Origin: Roseibium sp.
GTDB lineage: Bacteria > Pseudomonadota > Alphaproteobacteria > Rhizobiales > Stappiaceae
Direction: 5' to 3'
Assembly (NCBI GenBank): GCA_017643215.1
Contig: JAEPNV010000004.1
Location: 310,001 to 374,000, forward strand
DNA length: 64,000 nt
Shown here: positions 37,042 through 47,185 of the stretch, piece by piece
How positions within the stretch are numbered: the first letter of the stretch is position 1
How the letters are laid out: each line of letters begins with the position of its first letter
The notes under the pieces: generated by a model
The model's input: only the letters and a program-made list of their open reading frames with translations
Database searches by the model: none
Told to the model about the DNA's origin: nothing
Position numbers and translations under genes: made by a program

Positions 37042-37827
37042 ATGAAAGACGTATTTTCCAGAACACGTGCCGCCTTGCGGCAACTCTATTTCGGCCATTC
37101 CGCAACGGCCCGGGCCTGGCGCTATGCGCTCTTGACGTTCGATATCATCACAATCGGCTATTTTGTCATTTCACCGCTCGTCGATCCCAATCGCATTCAC
37201 CATGAACTCGACTACACCATCGCCGTTGTTTTGACCGCCGATTATGTAGCCAGGCTGATCGCATCCGCGCGCCCGGCGCGATTTGTGGGAAGTTTCACGT
37301 CAATCGCGGATATCGTGGTTATTGTGTCGCTGATCTTGCCGGCCTTTGTTGAGAACCTCGGCTTCCTACGGGTCGTGCGGATGCTGCGGCTTTTGCGGTC
37401 CTATCACCTGTTGAAGGAATTGCGGGACGCCTCTCGCTGGTTCCGGCGCAATGAGGAGATCCTGCAATCGACGGTGAACCTGTTCGTCTTCGTGTTTGTG
37501 GTGACGGCGCTGGTCTATGTCGTGGAGGATGACCGCAATCCGAACATCAACAACTATCTCGACGCCCTCTATTTCACGGTAACGACGCTGACCACCACTG
37601 GATTCGGTGACATCACCATGACCGACAGCGTCGGCCGTCTCATGACTGTCTTGATCATGATTTTCGGCGTGGCGCTGTTTTTGCGGCTGATCCAGACGAT
37701 CTTCCGTCCGGCAAAGGCGCATTATTCCTGTCCCGATTGCGGTTTGAGCAGGCATGACACGGACGCGGTGCATTGCAAGCATTGTGGCCGGGTGCTGAAC
37801 ATTCCGACGGAAGGCGACTGGACCTGA
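37042..37827 (+). CDS. Voltage-gated-like potassium channel with a C-terminal zinc ribbon
   Basis: 261 residues. Six hydrophobic segments form an S1-S4 sensor and a pore. The S4-like helix RVVRMLRLLRSYHL (about 110-123) carries spaced arginines, and the selectivity filter is TTTGFGD at 184-190. After S6 a short cytoplasmic tail carries a four-Cys zinc ribbon: C230, C233, C245, C248 (CPDCG and CKHCG). The filter fits K+ selectivity. The ribbon in place of the common RCK domain is unusual. Confidence 0.85.
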   Translation: MKDVFSRTRAALRQLYFGHSATARAWRYALLTFDIITIGYFVISPLVDPNRIHHELDYTIAVVLTADYVARLIASARPARFVGSFTSIADIVVIVSLILPAFVENLGFLRVVRMLRLLRSYHLLKELRDASRWFRRNEEILQSTVNLFVFVFVVTALVYVVEDDRNPNINNYLDALYFTVTTLTTTGFGDITMTDSVGRLMTVLIMIFGVALFLRLIQTIFRPAKAHYSCPDCGLSRHDTDAVHCKHCGRVLNIPTEGDWT

Positions 37828-37934
37828 AGGAAAGTACGGATTCGCTCTCGGATCTGTGATCCGGAACGCATTGGACGTCAAGGCCTGGGGTAGCACACTA
37901 TGCGGCGAAGGGCTGGCGGATCCGGGAGTATTTC

Positions 37935-38762
37935 ATGAAGCGCATTCTTATAATCGCCGCCGCCGCATTCAGTCTTATATTTGGCGCCGGTGCCGGACAG
38001 GCCGAGGACCTATGCGCCGGTGAGCGCCCGTGTGAACTCGACGGCGGCCAATACTACATTCACCTTCCGGACGGCGCTGCGGCCGATGCGCCGAAAGGCG
38101 CGATTTTCTTTCTTCACGGCCACCGGGGCAGTGCGCTGAAGGAAATCCGCAAGGACGGTTTCAAGAAACTGGCGGATGACCTCAACGTTGCGTTTGTGGC
38201 GGTCCAGGGAGTGGAGGGCACATGGTCGTTTCCAACCGCACCGCGCAACTTGCGCGACGAGTTCGCGTTTTTCGACCAGGTCTTGGACGATGTGGCGGCC
38301 CGGTTCGGGGTTGACCGGGGCCGGACGATGTTGAGCGGATTTTCCTCCGGCGGCTTCATGACCTGGTATCTGGCGTGCGAGAATGCGGGCCGGTTTTCCG
38401 GCTATGCGCCCATTGCCGGCGCGTTTTGGAAGCCATTGCCAGCGTCTTGCGAAACCGACACGCCGTTCCTGTTCCACATCCATGGCACGAAGGACACGGT
38501 CGTGCCGCTGGAAGGGCGTCCGCTGGGCGGCGGCCGCTGGCACCAGGGGGATGTTTTTGACAGCTTCAAGGTCTGGCAGCGCCAGGTTGAAAAGTCCCGC
38601 GCCGCGATCGAGACTTACACCGATGCCGGTTTTCAGTGTGAACGCTGGACGCCGGCGACCGGCCTGCTTGAACTGTGCCTGCATGATGGCGGCCACAGCA
38701 TTCGCGCCGAGTGGCTCAAACGCGCCTGGCAGGAACTGGCGAAGGCCCGCGGCTGGGGGTGA
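37935..38762 (+). CDS. Exported alpha/beta-hydrolase, LpqC/PHB-depolymerase-like
   Basis: 275 residues with a signal peptide (hydrophobic about 4-20, cleavage after GQA). It has the esterase-PHB pattern: IFFLHGHRGSA oxyanion region, nucleophile elbow GFSSGG at about 135-140, and the late acid and His (HIHGTKDTVVP, HDGGHSI). Paired Cys suggest disulfides. Natural substrates are likely esters or polysaccharide acyl groups rather than PHB; not determinable here. Confidence 0.83.
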   Translation: MKRILIIAAAAFSLIFGAGAGQAEDLCAGERPCELDGGQYYIHLPDGAAADAPKGAIFFLHGHRGSALKEIRKDGFKKLADDLNVAFVAVQGVEGTWSFPTAPRNLRDEFAFFDQVLDDVAARFGVDRGRTMLSGFSSGGFMTWYLACENAGRFSGYAPIAGAFWKPLPASCETDTPFLFHIHGTKDTVVPLEGRPLGGGRWHQGDVFDSFKVWQRQVEKSRAAIETYTDAGFQCERWTPATGLLELCLHDGGHSIRAEWLKRAWQELAKARGWG

Positions 38763-38892
38763 ATGGCCGGGCTCCGGTTTTGACAGAGCCCTGACGGCGA
38801 GTTGAAGCGTCTTGATCTGTCGGACCGACCGTCGGCGTTGACGTTGCCTGTGCGATCGTGTCCTGTGCGGGCCAATGTCTTTAGGTGATCCC

Positions 38893-40170
38893 GTGACCAA
38901 ACCAGCTTTTTCCGCCGGCGCATTGTCCGGTCTGGTGGTGCTTGATCTGTCCCGGATTTTGGCGGGCCCCACCTGCACCCAGGTGCTGGGCGATCTGGGC
39001 GCGGAGGTGATCAAGATCGAACGGCCCGGACGCGGCGACGACACAAGAGGCTGGGGGCCGCCTTTTTTGAAAGACGCGGAAGGCCGCGAGACGCGCGAGA
39101 GTGCTTATTACCTGTCCTCCAACCGGAACAAGGCCTCGGTCGCCATCGATCTCGCGACGGACGAGGGACAAAAGATCATCGCCGATCTGGCCGCCAAGGC
39201 GGACGTGCTGGTGGAGAATTTCAAGGTCGGCGACCTGAAGCGGCGCGGCCTCGATTATGACAGCCTGAAACGACACAATCCGGACCTGATTTATTGTTCC
39301 ATTTCCGGGTTTGGTCAAACGGGTCCGTACGCGCACCGGGCCGGTTATGACTTCCTCATCCAGGGCATGGGCGGCATCATGTCCTTGACGGGATTTCCGG
39401 ACGAGGAGGGGGGCACGCCGACCAAGACCGGGGTGGGGATCGCCGATGTCATGTGCGGCATGTACGCGACCGTTTCGATCTTGGCCGCGCTCAACCATCG
39501 CCATGCGACCGGAGAAGGCCAGCATCTCGACATTTCCTTGTTCGACAGCCAGGTGGCGTGGCTCATCAACCAGGGGGTCGCCCATCTGGTAAATGGTGAT
39601 GTTCCCGGCCGATTGGGCAACGGTCATCCTACAATCGTGCCGTATGAGACCTTTCCGGCGCGGGACAAGCCCTTCATTCTGGCGGTCGGCAACGACGATC
39701 AGTTCCGGAAGTTCTGCGCCGTCGCGGGTCGTGACGCGCTCGCCCAAGACCCGCGCTTTGCCACAAATGCGGACCGGGTGCGCAATCGGGCGGACATCGT
39801 CCCGATCATTCGGCAGATCACGATCGAACGCGATGCGGACGACTGGATCGCGGATCTGGAGGCCGTCGGCGTGCCATGCGGACCGGTCAACGATCTAAAG
39901 ACCGTGTTCATTGATCCGCATGTGCTCGCACGAGAGATGCGGATCACGCTGCCACATCCGATGTCCGGCACGGTGGATCTCATCGGATCGCCGATCAAGA
40001 TGGACAAGACCCCGGTCACTTATCGGGCTGCGCCGCCGATGCTCGGCGCCGACACGGCGTCGGTCCTTGAGCGCCATCTGGAAATCTCCGCCGCCGAGTT
40101 CGAAAGGCTCCAATCGAAGGGCATCGTGGCGTCGGGAGCCATCGAGACAGATTTAAAGAAAGGGTCTTAG
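38893..40170 (+). CDS. CaiB/BaiF family class III CoA-transferase
   Basis: About 425 residues moving CoA between carboxylic acids. Motifs: VVLDLSRILAGPTCTQVLGDLGAEVIKIERPG, SSNRNKASVAIDL, YCSISGFGQTGPY, the catalytic Asp in GVGIADVMCGMY, and LDISLFDSQVAWL. A GTG at 38893 is preferred because AGGTGATCCC, an excellent Shine-Dalgarno, precedes it; an ATG at 38875 adds six residues. The ThDP enzyme begins 3 bp after the stop, so the two are coexpressed. The acyl substrate is unknown; formyl-CoA:oxalate transferase cannot be asserted because the partner is not a clear oxalyl-CoA decarboxylase. Confidence 0.88.
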   Translation: MTKPAFSAGALSGLVVLDLSRILAGPTCTQVLGDLGAEVIKIERPGRGDDTRGWGPPFLKDAEGRETRESAYYLSSNRNKASVAIDLATDEGQKIIADLAAKADVLVENFKVGDLKRRGLDYDSLKRHNPDLIYCSISGFGQTGPYAHRAGYDFLIQGMGGIMSLTGFPDEEGGTPTKTGVGIADVMCGMYATVSILAALNHRHATGEGQHLDISLFDSQVAWLINQGVAHLVNGDVPGRLGNGHPTIVPYETFPARDKPFILAVGNDDQFRKFCAVAGRDALAQDPRFATNADRVRNRADIVPIIRQITIERDADDWIADLEAVGVPCGPVNDLKTVFIDPHVLAREMRITLPHPMSGTVDLIGSPIKMDKTPVTYRAAPPMLGADTASVLERHLEISAAEFERLQSKGIVASGAIETDLKKGS

Positions 40171-40173
40171 CCC

Positions 40174-41790
40174 ATGACGACAGGCGCGGACATCATCGCC
40201 GGTAAGCTGCACGCGGCGGGATGCCGCCATGCCTTTGGTATCCCGGGCGGCGAGGTACTCGCGCTGATGGACAGCCTGGACAGAGCCGGATTGCGCTTTG
40301 TGCTGGTCAAGCACGAAAATGCCGGTGGCTTCATGGCCGAAGGCGGCTGGCATGCTGACGGCGCGCCGGGTGTGCTGCTCGCAACACTCGGTCCCGGCGT
40401 TGCCAATGCGATCAATGTGGTCGCCAACGCCTGGCAGGACCGGGTGCCGCTGATCTTTTTGACCGGTTGCGTGGATGCGGCCGAGGCGGAAAGCTACACG
40501 CATCAGGTCTTCGATCACCAGCAATTGCTTCGCCCGATCGTCAAGGCGAGTTTTTCCGCGCGGCTCGGTGCCTTGGATGTGCTGATGGAAAAGGCGATTT
40601 CGATCGCGCTCGATGGCCAGCCGGGGCCTGTCCACATCGATGTGCCGATCCGTGTTGCAGAGGGGCGCACGGACGAGCGCTGGTCGCAGGAGATCCGGTC
40701 TCAGCCAGCGCAGGGTATAATGTCGGCCGGTCCGGGTTTGGAAGCCGCCTTGGCCTTGTTCGCGGCGGCGCGCCGTCCCATCGCCATTGCTGGCGTCGAT
40801 GCGGTGAACGAGGGGGCCGGGGCGGCGATCTCCGAGTTCTGCAAAACCTTCAATGTGCCGCTGGTCACGTCCTACAAGGGCAAAGGCCTTCTTGACGAAA
40901 ACGATCCTCTGGCACTGGGCGGCGCAGGTCTCTCGCCAAAAGCGGATGATCTTCTCTTACCTTTGATCCGCCAGAGCGATTGCATTCTGCTTTTGGGTTA
41001 TGACCCGATTGAAATGCGGATCAACTGGCGTGATCCCTGGCCGGATGAGGCCCCGGTGATCGATGTCAGCCCGGTCTTGCGCACCCATGGCATGCATGCC
41101 GTTCGCGTGGATCTACGAAGTGACGTGGCGCCCGCCCTGAAGGCCTTATCGAACGGCAGGCCGGCGGTAGCGGTGAGTTGGCCGGAGGGCGAACCGGGAG
41201 CGGTTCGCCAGTCCTTGCAGTCTGCCTTTGCGCCTGAAGCCGAGGGCTGGGGGCCGGCGACGGCGTTCCACACGCTTCGCGCTATCATGCCGGACACCAC
41301 GGTCGTGACCGCCGACAGCGGTGCGCACCGGATCCTGGTGAGCCAGATCTGGGCCTGCGGCGAGCCGCGAACCATGCTGCAATCCTCCGCGCTGTGTACG
41401 ATGGGATGCGCGGTGCCTTTGGCCATGGGTTACCGTCTGGTGGATGGGCTGGTGCCGGTTCTGGCCTTTGTTGGTGACGCGGGCCTTGAAATGTGCCTTG
41501 GTGAGTTGTCGACTTTGCGGGATCTGAAGATCCCGGTGACCATCTGTGTTCTGGTCGACACAAGCCTTGCGCTGATCGAGCTGAAGCAACGCAAGAGCCA
41601 GCGGCCGAATGTCGGAGTGGATTTCGGCGAGACCGATTTTCCGGCCGTCGCCAGCGCCTATGGGGGACATGGCGTGTGGATCGACAATGTGCCTGATCTT
41701 CGCGAAGAAGCGAGCGCTGCGCTGCGCCGGGATACGTTCACCGTGTTGGCGTGCCGGATTTCGAACCGGGCCTACGATGGCAAGTTCTAG
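40174..41790 (+). CDS. Thiamine diphosphate-dependent enzyme, acetolactate-synthase-like, divergent
   Basis: 538 residues with the three-domain AHAS-type architecture. The N-terminal part has GIPGGEVLALMD and the catalytic Glu in VKHENAGGFMAEG (about 48); the centre is a DHS-like domain; the C-terminal ThDP/Mg site reads GDAGLEMCLGEL followed by VDTSLALIELKQ. Canonical sites read GDG then NN, so the second Mg ligand Asn is Asp-Thr here. This appears to be a subfamily feature rather than damage. It is coupled to the CaiB gene. Reaction unknown: decarboxylase, lyase or carboligase. Confidence 0.82.
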   Translation: MTTGADIIAGKLHAAGCRHAFGIPGGEVLALMDSLDRAGLRFVLVKHENAGGFMAEGGWHADGAPGVLLATLGPGVANAINVVANAWQDRVPLIFLTGCVDAAEAESYTHQVFDHQQLLRPIVKASFSARLGALDVLMEKAISIALDGQPGPVHIDVPIRVAEGRTDERWSQEIRSQPAQGIMSAGPGLEAALALFAAARRPIAIAGVDAVNEGAGAAISEFCKTFNVPLVTSYKGKGLLDENDPLALGGAGLSPKADDLLLPLIRQSDCILLLGYDPIEMRINWRDPWPDEAPVIDVSPVLRTHGMHAVRVDLRSDVAPALKALSNGRPAVAVSWPEGEPGAVRQSLQSAFAPEAEGWGPATAFHTLRAIMPDTTVVTADSGAHRILVSQIWACGEPRTMLQSSALCTMGCAVPLAMGYRLVDGLVPVLAFVGDAGLEMCLGELSTLRDLKIPVTICVLVDTSLALIELKQRKSQRPNVGVDFGETDFPAVASAYGGHGVWIDNVPDLREEASAALRRDTFTVLACRISNRAYDGKF

Positions 41791-41933
41791 CACGCACCTT
41801 ACGCGCCCCGGCGGCATGCCATACCAAGATCGGGGAACCTGGCGCTGGACCTGGCGCCGGTGTTTCGCCTATGTTGCACCCGCGAAAAGACAAGCCCCGA
41901 TAAGCGGGGCGAACCGGCGCGGGAGGAGCTGGC

Positions 41934-42806
41934 ATGCTGGTCTGTCCGACCAAGGCGGAGATGCGGGCGCTTGTCGCCGGGTACCGGCGTGGACGGCGGT
42001 CGCTCTCCTTGGTGCCGACGATGGGGTATCTGCACGAAGGGCATCTGTCCCTTGTGCGGCTCGCCAAGCAGCGCGCCGACCGTGTCATTGTTTCGGTCTT
42101 CGTCAATCCGACGCAATTCGGGCCGAATGAGGATCTGGACACCTATCCGCGTGATCCAGACCGTGACCTTGCCCTGTTGCAGGCCGAGGGTGTTGACGGC
42201 GTTTTCATGCCGACCGCCGCGGAAATGTATGGCGGAATGGGAAACACCCATGTTGAAGTGCCCGAGCTCTCCGGGATTTTGCAAGGCGCCCTTCGGCCCG
42301 GACACTTTCGGGGCGTTGCGACCGTTGTCGCCAAACTCTTGAACCTGATACAGCCCGATATCGCGGTGTTTGGCGAAAAGGACTACCAGCAGCTCATCTT
42401 GATCCGGCAGATGGTTCGGGATCTGGACATGCCGGTCGACATTCTCGGACACCCGACCGTCCGTGAGGCGGACGGGGTTGCCATGTCATCCAGAAACGTC
42501 CGGTTGTCTGATGAGCACCGCGCAGACGCGCCGGTGCTGAACAAGGCCCTTGGTGCGGCCGAAGAAGCGGCCCGCGATGGCCCCGTTGTTTCGGATCTTC
42601 TAGACCTGGTCCGCTCAACCCTGGCAACCGCCGAGAGTGCCAAAGTTGAAAGCGCCGACATTCGCGATGCGGCGACTTTGGCCGAACTTGACGGCCGATT
42701 GGAACGGCCCGCCGTTGTTCTTCTTGCGGTTCGTTTTGGCGCCGTGCTGCTGATCGATCAACGCGTCGTCGGCCCCGTGCCCGACGATCCCACCGGCCAG
42801 AAATGA
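41934..42806 (+). CDS. panC: Pantothenate synthetase (pantoate-beta-alanine ligase)
   Basis: A 290-residue ATP-dependent ligase in coenzyme A synthesis. The HIGH-type motif is [28 protein letters not shown] binds pantoate, FGEKDYQQL lies mid-domain, and the KMSKS-like motif is [16 protein letters not shown] precedes the ATG at 41934. The 143 bp upstream contain a small CCCCG/CGGGG hairpin. panB starts 13 bp after the stop. Confidence 0.96.
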   Translation: MLVCPTKAEMRALVAGYRRGRRSLSLVPTMGYLHEGHLSLVRLAKQRADRVIVSVFVNPTQFGPNEDLDTYPRDPDRDLALLQAEGVDGVFMPTAAEMYGGMGNTHVEVPELSGILQGALRPGHFRGVATVVAKLLNLIQPDIAVFGEKDYQQLILIRQMVRDLDMPVDILGHPTVREADGVAMSSRNVRLSDEHRADAPVLNKALGAAEEAARDGPVVSDLLDLVRSTLATAESAKVESADIRDAATLAELDGRLERPAVVLLAVRFGAVLLIDQRVVGPVPDDPTGQK

Positions 42807-42819
42807 AAGGACCCCGTTT

Positions 42820-43629
42820 GTGAGCACCCAAAAACCAGTCCGCCGGATCACAGTTCCGCAAATCGCCGGGCGAAAGGGGGGTGATCCCATTGTCTCCCTG
42901 ACCTCCTATCACGCCCATACGGCCGCGATTGTCGACGCCTATGCGGATTTCATTCTGGTTGGCGACAGTCTCGGCATGGTCATGCACGGCATGGAATCAA
43001 CGGTTGGCGTGTCATTGGATCTGATGATCATGCACGGCAAGGCTGTGGTGAGGGGCACGAAGCGGGCGCTTGTGGTCGTTGATATGCCGTTTGGCACTTA
43101 CGAGGAAAGCCCGTCCGTTGCCTTTCGAAACGCTGCCCGGATCATGAAGGAAACCCAGTGCGGCGCGGTCAAGCTGGAAGGCGGAAAGCGGATGGCTGAG
43201 ACGATCCGTTTTTTGACCGACCGGGGCGTTCCGGTCATGGCGCATACCGGGCTGACCCCCCAATCGAGCAATGTAATGGGCGGCTTCAAGACCCAGGGCC
43301 GCGACGAAGAGAGCTGGCCAGAACATGAAGACGACGCAAAGGCGGTCGCGGAGGCCGGCGCGTTCGCGCTGGTCTTGGAAGGCATGGTCGAGCCCCTGGC
43401 GGCCCGCATCACCCGGCAAATCCCCATTCCGACGATCGGCATCGGCGCGTCGGTCGAGTGCGACGGGCAGATCCTGGTGCTAGAGGACATGTTGGGCCTC
43501 AATCCCAAACCGCCGAAATTTGTGAAGGTCTATGGAAATCTCGGCGGGCAGATCGAGGCGGCGGTCAAATCCTATGCCGACGAGGTCAAGCAGCGGGCGT
43601 TTCCGGGCGAGGCGCAGGTCTACAGATAA
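42820..43629 (+). CDS. panB: Ketopantoate hydroxymethyltransferase
   Basis: A 269-residue TIM-barrel enzyme adding a hydroxymethyl group to alpha-ketoisovalerate, the first step of pantothenate synthesis. Motifs: [56 protein letters not shown] and [25 protein letters not shown]. The GTG start has AAAGGA upstream. It forms panCB with the preceding gene. Confidence 0.96.
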   Translation: MSTQKPVRRITVPQIAGRKGGDPIVSLTSYHAHTAAIVDAYADFILVGDSLGMVMHGMESTVGVSLDLMIMHGKAVVRGTKRALVVVDMPFGTYEESPSVAFRNAARIMKETQCGAVKLEGGKRMAETIRFLTDRGVPVMAHTGLTPQSSNVMGGFKTQGRDEESWPEHEDDAKAVAEAGAFALVLEGMVEPLAARITRQIPIPTIGIGASVECDGQILVLEDMLGLNPKPPKFVKVYGNLGGQIEAAVKSYADEVKQRAFPGEAQVYR

Positions 43630-43716
43630 AAGCATTCCGGCCGGAGATTGAGGTCGGTCATGGCGGCCGCGACAGCGCGCGCTACATATCGGGCCTGATA
43701 GATACAGGGCGATAAT

Positions 43717-44736
43717 ATGACCATGATCCGCTTTGGCCGCGTCCACCCGCTCGCCCTGGCAAGTCTTGCCGGACTGTTAATGCTTTTGGTCGCGTCTACC
43801 GGCCCGGCGGCGCGCGCTAACAATGAGTGGACACGTTGGGTCACGGGCGACGTTCACGTGGACCAAGCCGTCGGCCGGATCTGGTCGGTCGCCGATCAGG
43901 CCTTTATCGCCCCGGACATGTTGGTTTCGGATCTGAAGGCCGCCCGCTTCGCCCTTCTCGGCGAGGTGCATGACAATTCCAGCCATCACCGGCTGCAGGC
44001 ATGGCTGATCGACCGGCTTGGCGATGGCGATGCCATCTCTATCGTCATGGAGATGCTGTCGCAGGATCAGGCGCCAGAGCTGGCCGCATTCATGGCGTCG
44101 CTGGATCGGACTTCGGATGGATTTGCGGACGCGGTGACTTGGCATGCGACCGGCTGGCCGGATTTCGAGCTCTACCGTCCGATCATCGACACGGCGCTGC
44201 GCAGGAATGCAGCAATCTACGCCGGATTGCCCAGTAGCAGCGCGACCCGCGCGGTCAGCCGGAGCGGTTTGGCAGCGCTACCGGCGGGCGAGCAAGCGGA
44301 CTTGCGTCTCGCTGAGCCTTTGAGCCCCGGCGATGCGGCCGATCTGCGCCAGGAAATCCAGGAGGCCCACTGCAATCTTCTTCCCGTCGAAGCACTGCCG
44401 AACATGGTGGCTGTTCAGCGGTTCCGCGACGCGGTGCTGGCGCAATCCCTGCGGGGGGCGCCAAAGACCGGCCCGGCCATCCTGATCGCCGGAAACGGCC
44501 ATGTACGGAGCGATCGAGGCGTTCCTGCGTTCTTGTCCGCAAATGACGGCAGCGCGATCGCGGTAATTCTGCGTGAAGTCGAGCCTGATCTACAGATCGG
44601 GGCGGTCTCCGGTCTGTTTCCGCCCGGCACACCCGCCGACTATGTCTGGCTCACACCACGGATCGAACGGCCAGATCCGTGTGAAAAGCTTCGGGAGCGG
44701 TTCGGAACATCCGCTCCCGGAGGCTCAGGTGGTTAA
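43717..44736 (+). CDS. ChaN/Tiki-type haem-binding domain protein
   Basis: 339 residues with a signal peptide (hydrophobic about 10-28, ending ARA). The ChaN domain has [35 protein letters not shown], and [20 protein letters not shown] near the C terminus, the pattern of haem-binding ChaN lipoproteins. No lipobox Cys is seen, so it is probably soluble periplasmic. Its stop overlaps the dabA stop on the other strand. Confidence 0.82.
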   Translation: MTMIRFGRVHPLALASLAGLLMLLVASTGPAARANNEWTRWVTGDVHVDQAVGRIWSVADQAFIAPDMLVSDLKAARFALLGEVHDNSSHHRLQAWLIDRLGDGDAISIVMEMLSQDQAPELAAFMASLDRTSDGFADAVTWHATGWPDFELYRPIIDTALRRNAAIYAGLPSSSATRAVSRSGLAALPAGEQADLRLAEPLSPGDAADLRQEIQEAHCNLLPVEALPNMVAVQRFRDAVLAQSLRGAPKTGPAILIAGNGHVRSDRGVPAFLSANDGSAIAVILREVEPDLQIGAVSGLFPPGTPADYVWLTPRIERPDPCEKLRERFGTSAPGGSGG

Positions 44737-47162
44737 GCGACCGCTTTTTCAGCGATCTGATGCTTCGCCGGCCCGACCGGCTCCCACGCAAGATCTCCAG
44801 AATAGCGCTGGGCCATCTGGCCATCGGAATTCAGCGCGAACAGGTGCAGCCAACCGTTGTCGAACAAGGCCCGGACGCCCGCGTGCTTTTTCAGAATAGC
44901 GGTCATGGCTTCGACCGGGGCCTCGATGCAAACCGACAGCCGCCGCGGGTCATGAACGAACCGCTCTCCGTCGTGGACGGACTGCCAGGCAAGCCCCGCC
45001 CGCAACGGGCCGCCATTTCCTTCCAGGACGCCGACGCCGCCGACCACATTGTGCAGCAGCTTGTTGCCGGAGCCGAAAGCCTTCGGCGCGACCGTGGAGC
45101 CGTAATATTGCAGGCTGATCCAGCTTGCCACGACGACCGGTGCGGTCATGATCAGTTCCAGAACCGGAAATCCGCGCTCTGAATCCTTCGTCCAGTCATA
45201 GTCATGCAGGAAGGCACGGCCTTGCATGTCTTTGCCGCCGGTGCGTTTGCGCGGCGCGGCGATGAACGCCTTGCACCGGGCAAGCGCCCATTCGGGCCGC
45301 GTTTCGGCCCAATCCCGCGCCCGCCGGGCAATGTCCGTCTCGGTCACCGCCTGAGGCAGGCTGTCCGCCCGTTCGCCGCGGCAGACCTTGCCCGCTGTCG
45401 CCAGCCAATTGCGCGCGACCGCAAGGTCCGATAGGTGGCCGCCGGCATCGACGTCGCCGTCATAAAGGGTGACCCGATCGGTGGTTGTGTCGTGCAGGGC
45501 GCCGACAAACAGGGTGTCGGCCGGGATGGCAATGCCTTTTTCCAAAAGCCCGTTGCGGACCGTCTTGTCGTTGAGAAGTCCGGCAAGAAGCCGCGCGTTG
45601 ACCTCGCCCGAATAGCCGCCGCATGCACCGCAATGCAGGCCGCTGGCATGCGGATTGTTGACCACATTGGCGCCATGGCCGGCGAGGATGACGAGCCGCG
45701 CGAAATCCTCGGTCAGCGACATGGCCCGAAGCACGGTCTCAGCCGCGCCAATCCGCGTTTCGTCATCAAGCGGGGGATCGAATTGTGGGGCCGGATCGTT
45801 AGGCACCGGCGCCTTTTCAAGGCCAAGCGCACCGCTGATCAGCTTGCCGGCATAAACCGGTCCCGCGGCCTCGACAAAGGCAAAGGAGGAAACGGCGGCT
45901 TGTTTGAACCGTCCCCACGCCCGCTTGGCCCGCGCCGTGGACCGGGCCGCGTGGTCGCTTTTTTCACAGGCTTCGCCGTGGGTGCTGGAACACGAAGAAA
46001 CCGTCGGGTTGAGCAACACCGGCAACCGCAACTCGTCAACATCGGAGGCAAAGCGCTTATGTTTGGCGAACACGCCGAAGAAGCCGGCAAATCCAAGCGT
46101 CCGGATGGACGGGTTCACGGCCTCAAGCGCACGTCTGAACACTTCGGACCGCACGTCGATGCAAAACGCCGCCTGCAATGCGGGCCGGTCCGTGTCCTGC
46201 ATCACAGCATCACGGCCAAGCCGCGCGGAAAGATCCCGTTGTCCGGCCCGGTCGGCGGCATCTTGCAGAATGGCGTCGACGACCTGATCGGGGCTTGGTG
46301 ATATGGGCGAACCGTGGGCTTGTTTGATGTCGGACCAAGCGGTTTCGACGGTGGACTGGTTCTGAAGGTACAGCGCCTCCTCCCACAGAAGCCGGATCGC
46401 GAGCAGATCGATCAAAATGGTGTCTTTTGATCCGCCAAGTTCGGCCTTCCACTGGAGATGACGCGCATATTGAGCCCAGCCGCCCAGCGACAGAAGAAGC
46501 TGGTGGAAATAACACTCCAGGGCTTGGACCGGCAGTGCGAGGGTTTTCACGCTTTGGGTGATGACGTCGATCGCCCGGATCGGTGTGCTGGCGCTCTTGG
46601 CTGCAAAACCCTTTAAACCCTGGATCTCCGGCGTCAGGTCATGTGTGGCGAACATGCGCCAGCTTTCGAAGGCCGAGGCCTCACGAGGGGCGGCCCAGAG
46701 CGCCTGGCCGTCATCGAAGTAACCGCTGGCCCAAACGCCGAACCGGTCTTGAAACAGTCCCGGCCAGTCCGTGCCGTCGGTATTTGCGGCAAGCTCCGCG
46801 ATCGTCCGAAGTGGCTGGGTCGCTGAAGGGCTGGCGCCGGCGGCCTGTTTCAAGGAGGCCAGATTGTCCGGCTTTGCTGTTTCCACTGAAGCCGCGAGCG
46901 CAGCGGTAAGGTCGTCGTCCGTGATCTCGCCCGACGCGATCTTCTCCTGATACCAGGCTCTCGGCATGATGGCGGGGATATCGCTGATGCGGGCAAGGCG
47001 GGCACCGGCCTGCGCGAGGGTTTCCTGCGTTTGGCCGAGGAAGGGATTGACTGCGACTGACGAGGCCAGCGGCCAGACTGGCGGGATCATGCGGCCGGCA
47101 TTGTCCGCTGACGTTTCGACAATGGCTTGGTCGAAGGCGAGGGGATCGGTGTGTTGTGTCAT
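44733..47162 (-). CDS. dabA: Inorganic carbon transporter subunit DabA (DUF2309/UPF0753)
   Basis: About 809 residues. DabA is the cytoplasmic carbonic-anhydrase-like subunit of the DAB complex, which accumulates bicarbonate by coupling CO2 hydration to ion flow through DabB. The four catalytic positions are all visible: C334 and D336 in [10 protein letters not shown]496 in LAGHGANV and C511 in LHCGACGGY; the 15-residue spacing of the last two matches the studied protein. The ATG at 47162 gives [10 protein letters not shown]. It lies downstream of dabB on the same strand. No carboxysome or RuBisCO genes are seen here. Confidence 0.94.
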   Translation of the reverse strand: MTQHTDPLAFDQAIVETSADNAGRMIPPVWPLASSVAVNPFLGQTQETLAQAGARLARISDIPAIMPRAWYQEKIASGEITDDDLTAALAASVETAKPDNLASLKQAAGASPSATQPLRTIAELAANTDGTDWPGLFQDRFGVWASGYFDDGQALWAAPREASAFESWRMFATHDLTPEIQGLKGFAAKSASTPIRAIDVITQSVKTLALPVQALECYFHQLLLSLGGWAQYARHLQWKAELGGSKDTILIDLLAIRLLWEEALYLQNQSTVETAWSDIKQAHGSPISPSPDQVVDAILQDAADRAGQRDLSARLGRDAVMQDTDRPALQAAFCIDVRSEVFRRALEAVNPSIRTLGFAGFFGVFAKHKRFASDVDELRLPVLLNPTVSSCSSTHGEACEKSDHAARSTARAKRAWGRFKQAAVSSFAFVEAAGPVYAGKLISGALGLEKAPVPNDPAPQFDPPLDDETRIGAAETVLRAMSLTEDFARLVILAGHGANVVNNPHASGLHCGACGGYSGEVNARLLAGLLNDKTVRNGLLEKGIAIPADTLFVGALHDTTTDRVTLYDGDVDAGGHLSDLAVARNWLATAGKVCRGERADSLPQAVTETDIARRARDWAETRPEWALARCKAFIAAPRKRTGGKDMQGRAFLHDYDWTKDSERGFPVLELIMTAPVVVASWISLQYYGSTVAPKAFGSGNKLLHNVVGGVGVLEGNGGPLRAGLAWQSVHDGERFVHDPRRLSVCIEAPVEAMTAILKKHAGVRALFDNGWLHLFALNSDGQMAQRYSGDLAWEPVGPAKHQIAEKAVA

Positions 47163-47185
47163 GGAGGTGATCCTTTCGGCTGTGG

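Noticed and set aside
38893-41790. Formyl-CoA transferase / oxalyl-CoA decarboxylase pair
   Set aside because: The ThDP protein lacks the overall pattern of oxalyl-CoA decarboxylase and has an altered ThDP motif, so the oxalate assignment is not supported.
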